The position numbers and the translations under genes were made by a program. A stretch of DNA of 32,466 nucleotides. Origin: CAYTLQ01 sp964438715 (lineage in GTDB: Bacteria; Bacteroidota; Ignavibacteria; Ignavibacteriales; Ignavibacteriaceae). Location: positions 1-32,466 of the forward strand of contig CAYTLQ010000272.1 of assembly GCA_964438715.1 (NCBI GenBank), in the 5' to 3' direction. Under the pieces are notes generated by a model that was not told the origin of the DNA, did not search any database, and saw only the letters and a program-made list of their open reading frames with translations. Positions 16,466 to 24,274 of the stretch are shown in pieces; the first letter of the stretch is position 1, and each line of letters starts with the position of its first letter.

Positions 16466-17728
16466 CTATTTCCTTGCCAGCCATATCTCAGGATTCTGAG
16501 ATTGTCGTTCGTTCCATAGTTCAAAATGAAGAATGTGTCCCTCAAGGCTTTCTGCCACAGAACCGATTTTTTTCCCTGACTTTATTTTACTGCCCTCAGC
16601 AACATTCACTGCATCAATATGTCCGTAAACAGTTCTATGGTCGTCGGAGTGCGTAATAATCACAATTGTACCGTATCCGGGTAACCAGTCAATAGCCGAA
16701 ACAACACCATCAGCAACTGCAAATACAGAGAAATCTTTTGTTACTTTGATATCAATACCATAATTCACGGTTACTGTATTGAGTTTGGTGTTTTTATTTT
16801 CTCCGAACTTCCTGATTATTGTGCCCGAGGAAACCGGCCAGTGTAGTTTGCCTCGGAATGATGCGAAATATTTCGAACTGTAAGGCGATTCTTCGGCGGA
16901 AGGAAACTTTTCTTCTTTCGTCTCTACCGGAGTTGAGGTAGGTTTTTTTGTCGTCGGTTTTTTTCTGGCCGACTCTTTTTTCTTTTCATTTTCCTTTTTT
17001 ATCAACTCAGCTATCAACTGTTTAATTTTTTGTTCCGCCTTCTTTTTTGCTTCCAGTTCCTTTTTAAGAGCTTCCTTATTATTCTTCAGTTTGCTAATGA
17101 GAACTTTCTTTTCCTTAACTTTTCCGAGATAGGATCGTTCTTCGTTCTCTTTCTCTCTGATAATTGACTCTCTGATTTGCAATTCAGCACTTATGGAATC
17201 GGTTAACCGGGAAATGAGTAGTTTCGTATTATTAATTTTTGCTATATCCTTCTCCCCCTGTTTTGAAAAAGTTGAGAGAAATTTATATCGCATCATTGCT
17301 TCAGAAAACGAATGAGCATTAAGGAGGTATAGCCAAGTGCTTTTATTCATCAATTTATAAACAGCAACAACATAGCGTGCATAACTGTCTTTGAGAAAAT
17401 TCATCTGTCCTTCGAGCGCCTGAAGATTATTTTGTAAATTCTCAATCTGAAGGCGGCTCTGTTCGGCGTCATCATTGAGTGAACTGATAAGTTTGTTGAG
17501 GAGATGTACCTGTTTGTTATAGCATTCGATTAATTCAAAAGCTTTTTTTTCTTCTTTACTGACATTTTTCAGCTCCCTTTCAATTTCTTCTATTTCTTTA
17601 CGGAGTTCCTGCAGTTCGGCATTTTTTGCGTCAGATTTTTTTTGCTGTGCAGAAACTGCAGAGAACAAAAAAATTAGTGTAGCAATTGCAACCGCAAATA
17701 AAGAAAGAAGGAAATACCTGTTTTTCAT
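16466..17728 (-). CDS. EnvC-like murein hydrolase activator (degenerate LytM/M23 domain)
   Basis: The 420-residue protein has a signal peptide (residues 1-27, cleavage near VSAQQ), a long coiled coil (about 30-250), a Lys/Thr/Pro linker and a C-terminal LytM/M23 domain (about 290-420) beginning LHWPVSSGTIIRKFG. The fold markers are clear: GIDI, YGTIVIITHSDDHRTVYGHI and HFELW. Two zinc ligands of active M23 peptidases are missing: Asn322 replaces the His before GIDI, and HxH reads I399-L-H401. EnvC itself has a degenerate site and activates amidases rather than cutting wall, so a periplasmic activator role in cell separation is likely. It follows two lipoprotein genes, the usual arrangement in Bacteroidetes-group genomes, 17 bases after the DUF4292 stop. 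Confidence 0.87.
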   Translation of the reverse strand: MKNRYFLLSLFAVAIATLIFLFSAVSAQQKKSDAKNAELQELRKEIEEIERELKNVSKEEKKAFELIECYNKQVHLLNKLISSLNDDAEQSRLQIENLQNNLQALEGQMNFLKDSYARYVVAVYKLMNKSTWLYLLNAHSFSEAMMRYKFLSTFSKQGEKDIAKINNTKLLISRLTDSISAELQIRESIIREKENEERSYLGKVKEKKVLISKLKNNKEALKKELEAKKKAEQKIKQLIAELIKKENEKKKESARKKPTTKKPTSTPVETKEEKFPSAEESPYSSKYFASFRGKLHWPVSSGTIIRKFGENKNTKLNTVTVNYGIDIKVTKDFSVFAVADGVVSAIDWLPGYGTIVIITHSDDHRTVYGHIDAVNVAEGSKIKSGKKIGSVAESLEGHILHFELWNERQSQNPEIWLARK

Positions 17729-17745
17729 CAGAAGTTGTTTATTGT

Positions 17746-18537
17746 TTACCAGGATATAATATCAGCATCATCCGGTAGAGAAAAATTTATAAAAAGATTT
17801 TTTTTATTTGCCGCAAATTCATCGTAGGTAATCTCAATATACTGACCATTAGTTTTGCTATCAAGTTTAATAACTCCGGGGACAGGTATTGTTTCCACAA
17901 TTCTGAAATCTGAATAATTACCGGTAAGAAGTTTTGTTCCTGTAAGATCTTCGAGCTGGGTGAAAATTATACTTAGATCTCGTACATCAACAGTGTAGCG
18001 TACGGTGTTATTTTTTAGTGAATCGATATAGGTCAACAGATACTTATCCTGTACAACATCATAGTGTGAAGGTGTTTTGTAAAGTCGTTCAGAGAGATTT
18101 ACTCCTCCGGTAAATGCGTCAACAAGATCGGCAAAAGAAAGATTAACCTTAAAAATTTCCTTTAGCACCTCTTCTTCCACAGAACCTGTATAAGCCACAT
18201 TATTTAACGCCTCATAAAAGATAAAATTATTTTTTGTAACCAGAATCTGTGCGATCTCAATTCCAAATGGACCGAGTATGTTAAGATAAATCGAGTCTGG
18301 TTTTATGACAACAATCCGGAATGAAGCGCTGTTTTCAAATTGTTTGGTTTTTACATAGATAGTGCCGGTGCCCTCAAAGTTTTTTATTTTCCTTCTGTTT
18401 GCCTCAAGTTTGTTAATTAGTCTTTCCGCAGAAAGAATTTCAACTTCTTTTTTTTCTACAGGAGGCGTTGAAGAGCAACCGGAATAAATAATCAGAAAAA
18501 ATGTAACAGCGAATACACCGAAGAAAAATCTTATCAT
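17746..18537 (-). CDS. DUF4292-type lipoprotein, possible LolB/LolA-like
   Basis: The 263-residue protein starts with a lipoprotein signal ending at IIYSGC, giving lipidated Cys21. The rest is beta-rich: NFEGTGTIYVKTKQFENSASFRIVVIKPDSIYLNILGPFG followed by repeated strand-forming segments, as in the DUF4292 family, whose fold is thought to resemble the LolA/LolB lipoprotein carriers. A role in lipoprotein or lipid handling at the outer membrane is therefore an inference from fold and place, not shown. The start overlaps the TPR gene stop by four bases (ATGA), and the EnvC-like gene follows, so all three are translated together. Confidence 0.78.
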   Translation of the reverse strand: MIRFFFGVFAVTFFLIIYSGCSSTPPVEKKEVEILSAERLINKLEANRRKIKNFEGTGTIYVKTKQFENSASFRIVVIKPDSIYLNILGPFGIEIAQILVTKNNFIFYEALNNVAYTGSVEEEVLKEIFKVNLSFADLVDAFTGGVNLSERLYKTPSHYDVVQDKYLLTYIDSLKNNTVRYTVDVRDLSIIFTQLEDLTGTKLLTGNYSDFRIVETIPVPGVIKLDSKTNGQYIEITYDEFAANKKNLFINFSLPDDADIISW

Positions 18538-20375
18538 AAAGTCCCTTGTTCTATCTTCTTTTTAATTTCAGAATTGTTTTTATCAAGCTCTAAGGCTTTT
18601 TCCCAGAGTTTCATTGCCTCTTCTTTCTCACCCAACTGAAAAACCACATCCCCAAGGTGATCGAGGATAACGGCTTTCTCCCCGCCAATTTCGAGTGACC
18701 GCTGAATATACTCGCGGGCTTCCTTATATTTTTTCATTTTGTAAAGCACCCAGCCTTTTGTATCAAGATAGGAGGAGTTAGTCGGTTCTTTTTCAAGTGC
18801 TTTATCCACCATCGAAAGAGCAAGTTCAAGATTTACTCCGCGTTTAGAGAGTGAGTAAGCATAATTGTTGAGTATCAGTGCATTGACACTGTCAATTTCC
18901 AGTGCGGCTGTATAGATGCTGTCACATTCCTGCCAACGCTCGTGGTCATCGTAAATGAGACCAAGGGTACCCATAATGTTGGTATTTGTTGGATCCAGGA
19001 TGAGAGCTTTTTTTAATTGTTGTATTGCTTCATCAGGCTTACCTATTTTATTTAAAGTGTACCCGTAAGAAGAAAGAGCATTAAGATCAGAGGGATTTAG
19101 TTTCACTGATTTTTGCAAATAAGGAAGAGCGGACTCGTGTTTATCAGTCTGTGCGTATGCTATTCCAAGTAAAAGGTTAATTGCAAATTCTTCGGGAAAT
19201 TTTTCCACGCCCTGACTCATAAGTACAATTACTTTGTCATATTTCTGACTGTCGAAAAGAATTCCTCCAAGTCGAATCCATGCTTCAACATTCCATGGAG
19301 CTAATTCAACGACCTTCTCAAAAAAATTTACGGCTAACGAGTCGTTACGCATTTGCATTGCAATAGCGCCGAGATACATTTTTACCTGCCAGTCGGTTGT
19401 ATCTTTATCAATTCCCTCGAAGATAGATCGGGCGATAGGAAGTAGTGAGGAGTCTTTTTCAGAGGCGGCGAAATATTGTGCACCTATCCGAACTTTATTT
19501 TCTAAGGGAGTATCTTTCGATTCAAGAAGCGGTGCATATATTTTTGAAGCCTCAATCCATTGTCCCTGAACAATAAATATTTCTGCTTTTAATTCAAGTA
19601 ATTTCAGATCGTCGGGATATTCTGTGAGAAGATCGGCAATAGTCTTTAGTGCATCAGAATAATTTTCATCTTTAATGTAAAATTCAATAATCAGCTTCTT
19701 TAGTTCGCTGTTGGAAGGATCCAGAGTGAGCAACCGATTAAGCGTATTCACAGAGCTTTTATAATCACCCAGTCGCTCGTTCATTTCAGCTATCCGTAAA
19801 AGAACATTCCACTCAAGACCAATGAGTGAAAGCAGGCGTTCATAAACAGCAATAGCTTGTCGGGGGCGGTTCACTTCATATAATCTACCGAGTTTATAAT
19901 ATGCTTCTGCCTCGGATGAATCTTTTGAAAGTATTTTGTTGAGAACAACAATAGCCGAATCGTTTTGTTTTGCCGAGGTGTAAATATCCTGAAGAAGGTA
20001 TAGATACTCTGTTACAGAAGAATCGAGTTCTACCGCTTTTCGGGCATTTTGGACCGCAAGGGCAAGTTTATTAAGCTGATAATAATTTTTTGCAATTGCG
20101 TAATAAATTCCGGCAGAAGGATAAAGATTTAAGGCATCCTGATAATCCAGAATTGCCGCGGCAAAGTCATTCTTGGCTTCTTTCGCACTACCGTTAAGAA
20201 AATGTTCCATTGCCTGTCGGTAGTAAATAGAATTGACTGTATCATTTATGGCTGATGGATTAGACTTTATATTTTCACCCGGGCCTGAACAACCTTGAAG
20301 AACGAAAAATAACAAAAACAAACCTACTGCTAAATAACTATGCGATGCATACCACATCATTCGACGATAAAACAA
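18534..20375 (-). CDS. TPR-repeat lipoprotein
   Basis: The 613-residue protein has a signal sequence with lipobox VLQGC (Cys29) and then tetratricopeptide repeats almost to its end; typical units are AILDYQDALNLYPSAGIYYAIAKNYYQL, ALPYLQKSVKLNPSDLNALSSYGYTLNKIG and EAIQQLKKALILDPTNTNIMGTLGLIYDDH. About twelve or more units can be seen. Such proteins form curved scaffolds for protein complexes in the periplasm or at the outer membrane. It heads the operon with the DUF4292 lipoprotein and EnvC-like factor, which suggests an envelope-assembly module. The start at 20375 is the longest; Met6 or Met7 would also leave a working signal. The specific partner is unknown. Confidence 0.85.
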   Translation of the reverse strand: MFYRRMMWYASHSYLAVGLFLLFFVLQGCSGPGENIKSNPSAINDTVNSIYYRQAMEHFLNGSAKEAKNDFAAAILDYQDALNLYPSAGIYYAIAKNYYQLNKLALAVQNARKAVELDSSVTEYLYLLQDIYTSAKQNDSAIVVLNKILSKDSSEAEAYYKLGRLYEVNRPRQAIAVYERLLSLIGLEWNVLLRIAEMNERLGDYKSSVNTLNRLLTLDPSNSELKKLIIEFYIKDENYSDALKTIADLLTEYPDDLKLLELKAEIFIVQGQWIEASKIYAPLLESKDTPLENKVRIGAQYFAASEKDSSLLPIARSIFEGIDKDTTDWQVKMYLGAIAMQMRNDSLAVNFFEKVVELAPWNVEAWIRLGGILFDSQKYDKVIVLMSQGVEKFPEEFAINLLLGIAYAQTDKHESALPYLQKSVKLNPSDLNALSSYGYTLNKIGKPDEAIQQLKKALILDPTNTNIMGTLGLIYDDHERWQECDSIYTAALEIDSVNALILNNYAYSLSKRGVNLELALSMVDKALEKEPTNSSYLDTKGWVLYKMKKYKEAREYIQRSLEIGGEKAVILDHLGDVVFQLGEKEEAMKLWEKALELDKNNSEIKKKIEQGTL

Positions 20376-20442
20376 TCTACTCTCCGTTTAATCTTTACAT
20401 TATTAATAATAGCTGAAATATTATACATTAAAAAGGCTAAAA

Positions 20443-20577
20443 GTGCATAACATTGTAACACCTAATCACCTGATAAGTTCCACCCCTCCATTATTATTGG
20501 ATGCCGGTGAGCCTCCGAAATGGGGCGCTTATATGGAAAATCCTTGTTTGATAAGAATTGAAAACCTAATTTTGTAA
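20443..20577 (+). CDS. Possible small ORF, 44 residues
   Basis: GTG at 20443 follows AAAAAGG with six bases of spacing, and the frame runs 44 codons to TAA at 20575-20577, 15 bases before the ATP-grasp gene. The peptide begins MHNIVTPNHLISSTPPLLLD and ends in PCLIRIENLIL, with balanced composition. I do not recognise it. It could be a real leader-type gene, the remnant of a larger gene, or chance. It overlaps the promoter candidate at 20544-20574, so both cannot easily be right in their simplest form. Confidence 0.3.
   Translation: MHNIVTPNHLISSTPPLLLDAGEPPKWGAYMENPCLIRIENLIL
20544..20574 (+). promoter_or_regulatory. Bacteroidetes-type promoter candidate
   Basis: TTG at 20544-20546 is followed after 20 bases by TAATTTTG at 20567-20574, matching the TTTG / TAnnTTTG consensus known for the primary sigma factor of Bacteroidetes. 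Transcription would start at about 20581, a few bases before the ATG at 20593, giving a very short leader. Confidence 0.4.
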
Positions 20578-20592
20578 AAATAATCAAATTAT

Positions 20593-21513
20593 ATGGAAAT
20601 TTTTGATCTCGGCCTGGCATTTGTTTGGGAATATGACAAGGATTTTATTGATCTGGTCGAACAGATTTGTCAGGCGTCAGGACTTACTACTTTTATTGTT
20701 GGCGAGCATAATGTTCAGGAAATAACTGATTATGTAAAGTCACGGAGACTTCATTTTCATACCTATCTGGATCGTGCGTTGGATGTTGATGAGGAATTTG
20801 AAGCGCTTGGTAAAATCCTGATGCGACGGAAGGTGCATATCTTTAATCCGTATCGGGAAGTGCTTCATGCCATAGATAAGGCAACCATGCACCTTGAATT
20901 TATCAGCGCCGGTATTAATGTTCCTTATTCAATTATTATTCCTCCAAAAAAAGAAACCGATACAATATTTCTTTCCGTAAACGATCTCTCGTTGCTTGGC
21001 AGACCCTTTATTATTAAGCCTTGCAATAATACCGGTGGCGGATTGGGTGTGGTTACCGGTGCCGAAACTCTTGAAGAGGTACTTCGTGAAAGAGTTTATA
21101 ATAGTGAAGATAAATACATCCTGCAGGAAAAATTATATCCTGTACAGCTTGATGGCAAAAGAGCCTGGTTCCGTTGTTTCTGGGCGTTTGGTGAACCAAT
21201 ACCTGTCTGGTGGGATGATATTACACATCAATATGAACTTCTCACAACTGATCAGGTTGAGACATTTAAATTAAAAAAACTTTATTCCATTTTGCGGATA
21301 ATTGCGAAGCTTACCAAACTTGATTTCTTTTCTACAGAAATTGTTCTCAGCACCAAAGGATATTTTGTAGCAATAGATTATGTGAATGACCAATGTGATA
21401 TGAGGATTAAGTCGCGGCACTTTGACGGTGTGCCTGATGAGATTGTCTATCGAATTATTAACAATTTGCGAAAGAAAGTTGCATATTATAAAAAGAAACT
21501 TTATGCTTCATGA
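20593..21513 (+). CDS. ATP-grasp-fold protein of unknown substrate
   Basis: The 306-residue soluble protein has the central ATP-grasp features: the ATP-binding strand RPFIIKPCNNTGGGLGVV (about residues 139-156), the hinge YILQEKLYP, and a metal/ATP-binding end FVAIDYVNDQCDMRIKS in which Asp and Asn are placed as in RimK/carbamoyl-phosphate-type ligases. The N-terminal 90 residues (LVEQICQASGLTTFIVGEHN...) look like the usual pre-grasp domain. Such enzymes join a carboxylate to an amine or thiol using ATP; the substrates here are not evident. The gene overlaps the following membrane-anchored Ig-like gene by 11 bases, which suggests joint function. The ATG at 20593 lies in an AT-rich leader with no strong ribosome-binding site. 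Confidence 0.7.
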   Translation: MEIFDLGLAFVWEYDKDFIDLVEQICQASGLTTFIVGEHNVQEITDYVKSRRLHFHTYLDRALDVDEEFEALGKILMRRKVHIFNPYREVLHAIDKATMHLEFISAGINVPYSIIIPPKKETDTIFLSVNDLSLLGRPFIIKPCNNTGGGLGVVTGAETLEEVLRERVYNSEDKYILQEKLYPVQLDGKRAWFRCFWAFGEPIPVWWDDITHQYELLTTDQVETFKLKKLYSILRIIAKLTKLDFFSTEIVLSTKGYFVAIDYVNDQCDMRIKSRHFDGVPDEIVYRIINNLRKKVAYYKKKLYAS

Positions 21514-21898
21514 AAAATTGAAGATGGAATTACTTATTGCCATTGTATTGGTTTCTCTTCTGATTGCATTCCTTCTGTTTAACTATGTTTTCAGTATTTA
21601 TGAGTCGGAAATACATGTAAGTAATTACCGTCTTAACGCCGATGGCAATTCAACTACTGAAATAATTGTCTCTCCTCTCAATGCACTTGGCTTTGCCCCT
21701 CCATTCAGGTCATCTCCTGCTACATTCGTTATAGAAGACGGAAAAGACTTAGCTGAGATAGTACTTTTAGATGAAGAGAACGGTCGTATGATCCTTCGGG
21801 CAGGTTATCAGCCGGGGAAAGTGATTATTACAGTGAAACCGAAACTTGCATTATTACCAACATCGCTTGAAATATTTATAGAAACTCCCAGCACATAG
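21503..21898 (+). CDS. Membrane-anchored protein with invasin-like Ig domain
   Basis: Starting at ATG 21503 the protein has 131 residues; ATG at 21524 (MELLIAIV) would also serve. An upstream frame extension to 21422 lies inside the ATP-grasp gene and is unlikely to be used. One transmembrane segment (MELLIAIVLVSLLIAFLLFN) is followed by about 95 extracytoplasmic residues resembling a bacterial Ig-like domain of the Big_1/invasin type: NADGNSTTEIIVSPLNALG, ATFVIEDG, and ILRAGYQPGKVIITVKP. No other domain is present. The single anchor plus one small Ig module suggests a binding or scaffold role in the periplasm. It is coupled to the ATP-grasp gene by overlap; the function is unknown. Confidence 0.65.
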   Translation: MLHEKLKMELLIAIVLVSLLIAFLLFNYVFSIYESEIHVSNYRLNADGNSTTEIIVSPLNALGFAPPFRSSPATFVIEDGKDLAEIVLLDEENGRMILRAGYQPGKVIITVKPKLALLPTSLEIFIETPST

Positions 21899-21959
21899 CA
21901 CTTTGGCGGTATTAATTACCACAATAGGTGTTTCCAACTAAAATACAGAAAAGGAAATT

Positions 21960-22514
21960 TTAAGCCTTAATCTGAGGTAATTGCAGATCGAAAATTCTTC
22001 GAAGCTCAAAAATACAGACACCATAAGCAACTGCAACATTAAGTGATTGCTTTATGCCGAACTGAGGTATTTCGAGCGCTACATCGCACAAATCGAGAAT
22101 ATTTTGAGATACACCTTTTATTTCATTGCCTATGACTAAGGCCAGAGGAAAAATATTGTGTGTAAGAGAGTAGTAAGTTCTGGAATTCTCAGTTAATTCC
22201 AGAGCCGCAATGGTGTAACCCTTTTGTTTCAGTTGCAGAACTACTTCAAGCGGATTTTTAGCATATTCCCACGAAACACTTTCCGTTGAGCCAAGAGCAG
22301 TTTTTAATACTTCCTTTTTCGGAGGGTGAGGCGTGAAACCACAAAGATATAATTTTTCAATCATCACTCCGTCACTGGTTCTGAATATAGAACCGACATT
22401 ATAGCTACTTCGGATGTCATCGAGTAATACCGTAACCGGAAGTTTTCGCACATAGCTTACCCCTTCAAGTGTAGCCCTGTTTATCGAGATTTCATCATGA
22501 GTTAGTTTTTTCAT
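21960..22514 (-). CDS. TrmH/SpoU-family RNA 2'-O-methyltransferase
   Basis: The 184-residue protein is a SPOUT-fold RNA ribose methyltransferase. Motif 1 is DDIRSSYNVGSIFRTSDG with Asn39 and the catalytic Arg45, motif 2 is LALVIGNEIKGVSQNILD, and motif 3 is LEIPQFGIKQSLNVAVAYGV; together they form the knotted SAM site. It lacks the N-terminal RNA-binding extension of RlmB and the C-terminal extension of TrmH, so the target (tRNA or rRNA) cannot be named. It is convergent with the Ig-like gene across 61 bases and lies 143 bases downstream of the restriction cassette on the same strand. The ATG at 22514 has no clear ribosome-binding site. Confidence 0.85.
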   Translation of the reverse strand: MKKLTHDEISINRATLEGVSYVRKLPVTVLLDDIRSSYNVGSIFRTSDGVMIEKLYLCGFTPHPPKKEVLKTALGSTESVSWEYAKNPLEVVLQLKQKGYTIAALELTENSRTYYSLTHNIFPLALVIGNEIKGVSQNILDLCDVALEIPQFGIKQSLNVAVAYGVCIFELRRIFDLQLPQIKA

Positions 22515-22657
22515 AAGGGTTGTTTATTGCCGCAGTTGGCGGTCTTCTTGTAGCACTGCACTTTCAATTTGTATAAAAGTTTTATGGAAATACTCAGATT
22601 CAATTTTGCACATTATCCTCAAATGCGGTAACAAAATGTTGGTGGCTGTGCTTCTAT

Positions 22658-23272
22658 TCATTCGTCAATTTTGATTATCTCTTTTATCAATGCTTTCCTT
22701 GCGTAAAATGCTCGGCTGATAGATCCGTGTCCTGCACCTTTAGTTCTTGCTTGTATCCATTTGCCGTCTTTGCCGGTCAAAGCATTAAACCCTTTTGTTT
22801 TTAATTTCTTACGGATAAATTCATAATCGGCTTCAATTTCCTGTATCAAAGTATCGTTCTCTATAAAATCAAAAGACTGAACTTTTAGTAATTCTGATTT
22901 TTCATTGTTTTTACCATTCCACGAAACCGCACAAAACACAAGTGATTTCAACTTTGCCCAACAATGACTTTCAAAAAATGGGGTATCAATAATATTTTGT
23001 GGATTTATCATTGTAATTGCGAAGGTTTCTTTTGGTGTCCATACGCCTTTAACTTTGTAAAAGGCTGTTGATTTCAATTCAAAACCAAGTCCGTTCGGGG
23101 CTTGTTTGTTGTCGTTTGAAAGTCCTGCTAAAAGCCCTAAAGTTAAACCTTTCCAGCCCTTATTTTGTTTACCGTCCTTGTAAATCGTTATGCCGTATTG
23201 TTTCGCTAACTTGGATAAGTCCTTTCCAATAAATTTTTTGAGATTGCGAATTGCTATTACTCTCGTTATCAT
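22658..23272 (-). CDS. Putative type II restriction endonuclease (MutH/Sau3AI- or MvaI-like)
   Basis: The 204-residue protein has the core of a PD-(D/E)xK nuclease: NKGWKGLTLGLLAG (37-50), then APNGLGFELKS with Glu65 and Lys67, then TPKETFAI (79-86). The order KGW...G, GLGxELK, P-x-ETF and a C-terminal RAFYARKAL resembles MutH and Sau3AI, though the first acidic residue of that family is not obvious (Gly46 and Asn60 lie near the expected places). MvaI/BcnI-type enzymes are the alternative. Its ATG shares one base with the stop codon of the adjacent methylase gene. Context suggests it cuts GATC left unmethylated; that is inference. Confidence 0.72.
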   Translation of the reverse strand: MITRVIAIRNLKKFIGKDLSKLAKQYGITIYKDGKQNKGWKGLTLGLLAGLSNDNKQAPNGLGFELKSTAFYKVKGVWTPKETFAITMINPQNIIDTPFFESHCWAKLKSLVFCAVSWNGKNNEKSELLKVQSFDFIENDTLIQEIEADYEFIRKKLKTKGFNALTGKDGKWIQARTKGAGHGSISRAFYARKALIKEIIKIDE

Positions 23273-24156
23273 TATCCAAATAATCCTTTATTTGCCTTTA
23301 AAGCTTCATAACGCTTTATAGTTAATTCGATATAATCTTTATTCAAGTCACAGCCAATGTATTTTCTCTCACCAACTATGGTTGCAGCTATTCCGGTTGT
23401 ACCGCTTCCATTGAATGGATCGAAAATGATGTCTCCAGGCTTTGTTGATGCTAATAGAATCCTTTTAAGTAATGCCAAGGGCTTTTGTGTGGGGTGTTTT
23501 CCAAATTCTTTTTCACCCGGAGGTGGTGTAGGAATGCTCCAAACGCTTCTCATTTGCAGGTCTTGCTTTTTTAGATTATCCTCCGGAAAATATCCGTTTT
23601 TCATTGCATCATAATTGAAATAATGTTTCGCTTTCTTATCTTTTCTTGCCCACAAAATTGTCTCGTGTGAAGCGGTGAAAAATCGGCAAGAAAGATTTGG
23701 AGAGGCATTTGGCTTAAACCAGGTAATGTCGTTTAAAAGATGAAATCCAAATTTTTGTAGTAAAAAACCGCACTGATAAATACTGTGATATGTGCCGCTA
23801 ATCCAAATTGTCCCTTCAGGTTTTAGAATTCGTTTGCACTCTTTAATCCAGGTTTCGTGAAATTTTAAGTCTTCTTCAAAGCCATTTGATTTATCCCACT
23901 TACCCTTGTTTACGCTTACCATTCGTCCGTTTTGGCAGGTGAATCCATCATTTGAAAGCATATATGGAGGATCAGCAAAAATCATATCAAGATAATTTTC
24001 GGGAAAACGACTCATAACCTCTAAGCTATCGTCATTGTATAGAGCAAAGTCATCAGTCTTGTAAACGGGCTTTATGCTCCGTTGAACTTCATTTTTTGAA
24101 ATGTAGCCGACTAACTCCTCTAAAACCAAATTATTTATCTTTATATTTTCTTCCAT
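23272..24156 (-). CDS. Type II DNA adenine methyltransferase, DpnA (M2.DpnII)-like
   Basis: The 294-residue protein has motif IV DPPY (about residue 63) before motif I FNGSGTTG (about 249), the beta-class order. Long stretches recall M2.DpnII/DpnA as I remember it: DMIFADPPYMLSNDG, MVSVNKGKWDK, GTIWISGTYHSIY, ITWFKPNASPNLSCR, FTASHETILWARKD and GKHPTQKPL. DpnA makes N6-methyladenine in GATC and also acts on single-stranded DNA. GATC specificity here is inferred from that resemblance. The first start is GTG 24162; ATG at 24156 is preferred for its better-placed upstream GCGAG. The nuclease gene follows at once with TAATG coupling. Only one methylase is present, unlike DpnII, which has two. Confidence 0.9.
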   Translation of the reverse strand: MEENIKINNLVLEELVGYISKNEVQRSIKPVYKTDDFALYNDDSLEVMSRFPENYLDMIFADPPYMLSNDGFTCQNGRMVSVNKGKWDKSNGFEEDLKFHETWIKECKRILKPEGTIWISGTYHSIYQCGFLLQKFGFHLLNDITWFKPNASPNLSCRFFTASHETILWARKDKKAKHYFNYDAMKNGYFPEDNLKKQDLQMRSVWSIPTPPPGEKEFGKHPTQKPLALLKRILLASTKPGDIIFDPFNGSGTTGIAATIVGERKYIGCDLNKDYIELTIKRYEALKANKGLFG

Positions 24157-24274
24157 TATCACTCGCTGTCGTTAGATTCCAAATTTAATTAAAAAGTAGC
24201 TCCGGTCGTTCTGAAAAATCAGAAACTTATAATCCTGTTCTATGCTCTCATGATCGTATTGGCTTAGCCACCAA

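Noticed and set aside
16466..17728. Active M23 endopeptidase
   Set aside because: Asn322 and Ile399 replace two zinc-binding histidines, so an EnvC-like activator is the better call.
22515..24274. Phage or integrative element around the restriction cassette
   Set aside because: No integrase, transposase, tRNA edge or flanking repeat could be seen at either side.
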